Shown one piece after another: positions 61,331 to 64,000 of a stretch of DNA of 64,000 bases. Position 1 is the stretch's first letter. Every line of letters starts with the position of its first letter. The notes beneath the pieces are model-generated. The model was not told the DNA's origin and made no database searches. It worked only from the letters and a program-made list of their open reading frames with translations. A program made the translations under genes and the position numbers. The DNA comes from Polyangiaceae bacterium (GTDB taxonomy: Bacteria > Myxococcota_A > Polyangia > Polyangiales > Polyangiaceae): positions 25,166-89,165 of the forward strand of contig JAICQQ010000008.1 in NCBI GenBank assembly GCA_025937785.1. Reading direction: 5' to 3'.

Positions 61331-62869
61331 ATGTCGACCTCTTCAACACACAAGGCCGCGACGGTACCTACCGGGTACTTCGAGCCGCGTCATTCCTCCA
61401 GCGTGCCGCCGCGGGAGGACCGCGTCGACAACCGTTACCTCGCCGGCGACGTCATTGCCGATCGCTACCGACTGGTCAAGAAGCTCGGTGAAGGTGGCAT
61501 GGGCGTAGTTTGGGTAGCGCATTCGCTGGTTCTCGGCGTCGACATCGCGCTGAAGCTGATCAGCGCCAGTGCCGCCGGCAGGAGCGTCGCCTCGCGCATG
61601 GCGCGCGAAGCGCACGCGGCGGCGCGCCTGGGCCACCCTGCGCTGGTGCGCGTATTCGACTTCGGTTGGACTACACGAGGCGATCCTTTCCTGGTCATGG
61701 AGCTCGCCCAAGGCGAGACCTTGTCGCGTGTCTTGCATCGAGAAAGCCGCATCGGCGCGGTGCGTGCGGTGCAGCTCTTGCTTCCGATTTGCGACGGCAT
61801 TCGCTGCGCGCACGAGAAAGGCATCGTGCACCGCGACATCAAACCGGAAAACGTGTTTCTTGCGGCAGATCCGTTCGGCAGATTGCAGCCCAAACTGCTC
61901 GACTTCGGCATCGCCAAGATGGACCAGCGCGAGGAGCGCTTGACCCAGATGGGCACGGTGCTGGGTAGCCCCGAGTTCATGTCGCCCGAGCAAGCGCGGG
62001 GCGACCAAGACATCGATCTGCGCACTGACGTCTGGTCCACCGGCGTCATGCTGTATGAGATGATCACGGGCGTCTTGCCGTTCAAGCACCAGAACTACAA
62101 CGCGCTGATGCAATCGATACTGCACCACGAGCCGAAGCCGACGACGGACTATCGCGCCGGCGACCCCGACCTGTGGCGGGTGCTCACGAAGGCGCTCGCG
62201 AAGAAGCCGGACGAGCGCTGGCAAAGCATGACCGAGTTCGGCGAGGCGCTGGCGCTGTGGCTGTACGAGCACGGCGTCAAAGAGGACGTGTGTGGCAACT
62301 CGGTGCGAGCGCTCTGGCTCGACGGTGGCTTGTCCGGTGTGCGGTCGGAAATCGACACCGGCGTCCCGCGCAAACGCGTCATGTACGAGACGAGCTCGGG
62401 CGCGAGTCTGCCAACGGTCATCACCGATCCGAGCGCGTTCCAGCGTCTGCGCGCCAAGATTCGTCACTACGGCAGCGTGCTCCGCCGCGGCGGCAAGCCG
62501 CTCGCGCTCGCCGGGGTAGGCCTGGTCGCGGGCGTCGCCATCACGCTGTCGCTGGTAGAGCGCCCCTCACCGAACGAGGCCACCGCGCAGGCCGCACCAG
62601 GTTCCGAACGAGCGCCCAGCGCCGGCGCCGGCCCAGCGCGAGCGCCGGCTCCAGCCCCGCACGATCCCGACACGGCGCCGGAAAGGACGACGTTAGAGCC
62701 GGAAGCGACCGCACTCACGCCGCCCGCGCCGAAAGCTGCGCCGAAGGCTGCCGCGCCCGCGCCCGAGGTGAAGCCGAAACCCGCGGCTTTAGCCCCTCCT
62801 CCAGCTGTAAACCCGCCGCGCGCGCGCAACCGCGCACCCACGAAAGCAATCCGTGATTTCGGCTTCTAG
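61331..62869 (+). CDS. Eukaryotic-type Ser/Thr protein kinase with one membrane segment
   Basis: A 512-residue kinase. The N-terminal cytosolic catalytic domain has GEGGMGVVW (Gly loop), Lys75 in ALKLI, HRD (167-169) in GIVHRDIKPENV, DFG (191-193) and GSPEFMSPEQARG, all intact, so it should be active. A juxtamembrane region and one helix (LALAGVGLVAGVAITLSLVE, about 391-410) follow, then a Pro/Ala-rich periplasmic tail. The ATG at 61331 is preferred to 61292 for the family start. Its stop lies 17 bp inside the next gene. Substrate unknown; the FHA protein at 12 kb is one candidate partner class. Confidence 0.93.
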   Translation: MSTSSTHKAATVPTGYFEPRHSSSVPPREDRVDNRYLAGDVIADRYRLVKKLGEGGMGVVWVAHSLVLGVDIALKLISASAAGRSVASRMAREAHAAARLGHPALVRVFDFGWTTRGDPFLVMELAQGETLSRVLHRESRIGAVRAVQLLLPICDGIRCAHEKGIVHRDIKPENVFLAADPFGRLQPKLLDFGIAKMDQREERLTQMGTVLGSPEFMSPEQARGDQDIDLRTDVWSTGVMLYEMITGVLPFKHQNYNALMQSILHHEPKPTTDYRAGDPDLWRVLTKALAKKPDERWQSMTEFGEALALWLYEHGVKEDVCGNSVRALWLDGGLSGVRSEIDTGVPRKRVMYETSSGASLPTVITDPSAFQRLRAKIRHYGSVLRRGGKPLALAGVGLVAGVAITLSLVERPSPNEATAQAAPGSERAPSAGAGPARAPAPAPHDPDTAPERTTLEPEATALTPPAPKAAPKAAAPAPEVKPKPAALAPPPAVNPPRARNRAPTKAIRDFGF

Positions 62870-63860
62870 TCCCCGGCGCCTGCTCGCCTGCGCGAGCGCC
62901 GCGTTGTGTTGCCTCGCGCTGCCGGCGACCGCGACGGGCCAGGCTGCTGAAGACACCCAGGACGAGGGTGCCTCGCACACGCGCACGGCGGCGCGCACGC
63001 TGGCAGCGCAGGGTGCTGAAGCGTTCGAACGACGAGACTACGCGGCAGCCCTGGATCTCTTTCAGCGCGCAGGCGCCCTCGTCGAAGCTCCCACCATCAC
63101 GCTGATGCAGGCGCGCACGCTCGTCGAGCTAGGGCGCTGGGTCGAGGCGGCCGATCGCTATTCGTTGGTCCTGAGCCTGAAGGCTCCTGGGGACGCGAAC
63201 CCAGCCTTCCAGGCGGCAGTGGAAGCGGCCGCCGCCGAGCACGAGGTGCTCAAGGCGCGCCTGCCGCTGTTGAAGGTCGAGCTTCGAGGCGATCGCTCCG
63301 CCGCCGTCTGGATCGATGGACGTCAGCTTCCAGCGCCGCTCGTCGGTGTCGACAACCCGCTCGACCCGGGCCACCACCGCGTCGAGGTGCGCGAGCCCGG
63401 TCGTGCGCCCATCGTGCGTGAGGTGGTGCTCGCGGAGGGAGCGCGTGAGGAACTGTCGATCCCCCTACGCGAAGATCCAGCTCCCGAACCAGCGAGCGCT
63501 CCAGAGCCCGAAATTGTGGCGGCGCCCACGCCCAGCCACGACACGCCGCAGCAGGACACACTGGCATGGGTAGCGCTCGGCGCAGGCGCCGGGGCGACCG
63601 TGATCGGCGTGGGCACGGGCCTGTACGCGCTGAACCAGAAATCGGATCTCGACGCGGCGTGCAATCCGGGTTGCCCCGCGGGCTTCGAGGACGACATTCG
63701 CAGCTTTCGACGCTTCCGCACGGTCTCGTACGTCGCCTTCGGCGCGGGCGCGCTGGGGCTCGGCTGGGGCGGCTACACGCTCTTGTCCGGCGGGTCCCAG
63801 TCCCCCACGGTCGCCGTCCGCGCCGGCACCCGCGGCGCCTGGGTCGAAGGCAGGTTTTGA
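62853..63860 (+). CDS. Secreted TPR/PEGA-like membrane-associated protein
   Basis: A 335-residue protein from a GTG at 62853 that overlaps the kinase gene by 17 bp, implying coupling. A signal peptide (LLACASAALCCLALPATA) is followed by a TPR-like helical part (AAQGAEAFERRDYAAALDLFQRAGALVE, ARTLVELGRWVEAADRYSLVL). A small beta segment (VWIDGRQLPAPLVGVDNPLDPGHHRVEVREPGRAP) resembles a PEGA domain. A Pro-rich linker, a hydrophobic helix (WVALGAGAGATVIGVGTGLYAL), a short Cys-containing loop and a second helix (VAFGAGALGLGWGGYTLL) end the protein. Probably works with the kinase at the membrane; function not recognised. The 140 bp after its stop show nothing recognised. Confidence 0.75.
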   Translation: MISASSPRRLLACASAALCCLALPATATGQAAEDTQDEGASHTRTAARTLAAQGAEAFERRDYAAALDLFQRAGALVEAPTITLMQARTLVELGRWVEAADRYSLVLSLKAPGDANPAFQAAVEAAAAEHEVLKARLPLLKVELRGDRSAAVWIDGRQLPAPLVGVDNPLDPGHHRVEVREPGRAPIVREVVLAEGAREELSIPLREDPAPEPASAPEPEIVAAPTPSHDTPQQDTLAWVALGAGAGATVIGVGTGLYALNQKSDLDAACNPGCPAGFEDDIRSFRRFRTVSYVAFGAGALGLGWGGYTLLSGGSQSPTVAVRAGTRGAWVEGRF

Positions 63861-64000
63861 ATGCGGGCTCGCTGACATCCTTTCGACCCACTTTCATCCC
63901 GATTCGGAGGGTGGGTTGCGAAGTGTTGCGCAAGGCGCCGATCCCAGTATCCCAGTCTCAGGATCCTACACATCTCGCTTCCGAGAAGCGGTGATTGTCA

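Overview
This 64 kb window comes from a high-GC Gram-negative genome that looks like a myxobacterium (Myxococcota), most likely of the Polyangiales type. The signs are: a giant cysteine-rich surface protein ending in a MYXO-CTERM-like tail; OmpA proteins with thrombospondin type 3 calcium-binding repeats; a neighbouring DUF1552/DUF1592 pair; many lipoproteins with Gly/Ser/Thr- or Pro-rich linkers; and an FHA protein plus a eukaryotic-type Ser/Thr kinase. I recognised no rRNA, tRNA, CRISPR array, insertion sequence or prophage. The window reads as ordinary chromosome rich in cell-envelope genes.

Layout. 1-6.6 kb: the 5' part of a Mrp-type antiporter gene, a stand-alone AICAR transformylase and glycogen phosphorylase, all leftward. 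6.8-16.9 kb: secreted or membrane proteins, a gamma-glutamylcyclotransferase-like enzyme, a hybrid histidine kinase, an FHA protein, a coupled ABM monooxygenase/iron alcohol dehydrogenase pair, a Kunitz-domain lipoprotein, a nitroreductase and a DUF1624-like/DUF924 pair. 17-21 kb: regulators, comprising a frameshifted LysR gene, a divergent fpr/finR pair with a LysR-type box, and a GAF-AraC regulator. 21-26 kb: sugar-polymer genes (GH6 lipoprotein, GH31 alpha-glucosidase, Dabb protein, secreted lipoprotein). 26-35 kb: a complete recC-recB-recD operon with 4-nt overlaps and an unusual 18-bp repeat inside recB. 35-44 kb: a possible DNA-binding protein overlapping a multi-domain protease-inhibitor lipoprotein, then a tetraheme cytochrome, an FGE-domain protein and AlkB. 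44-50.9 kb: lipoproteins, the DUF1552/DUF1592 pair and a DUF4349 protein with a barrel-like tail. 50.9-59.7 kb: two near-identical OmpA/TSP3 genes flanking a 1606-residue protein with 16 cysteine-rich repeats. 59.9-63.9 kb: a pirin with an export signal, a Ser/Thr kinase and a TPR-like protein.

How the genes work together. The most interesting block is 50.9-59.7 kb. A huge repeat-rich surface protein sits between two duplicated OmpA partners that share conserved leader sequences. This resembles in outline the TraA/TraB surface receptor of Myxococcus, but with a different N-terminal domain. A second theme is two lipid-anchored Kunitz inhibitors, one fused to six pacifastin/VWC-like modules, which could protect the cell surface from proteases. 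The fpr-finR pair mirrors a known oxidative-stress switch. RecBCD would serve double-strand break repair.

Gene functions are inferred from recognisable motifs. Start codons were chosen from ribosome-binding sites, overlaps and signal peptides where these were visible.
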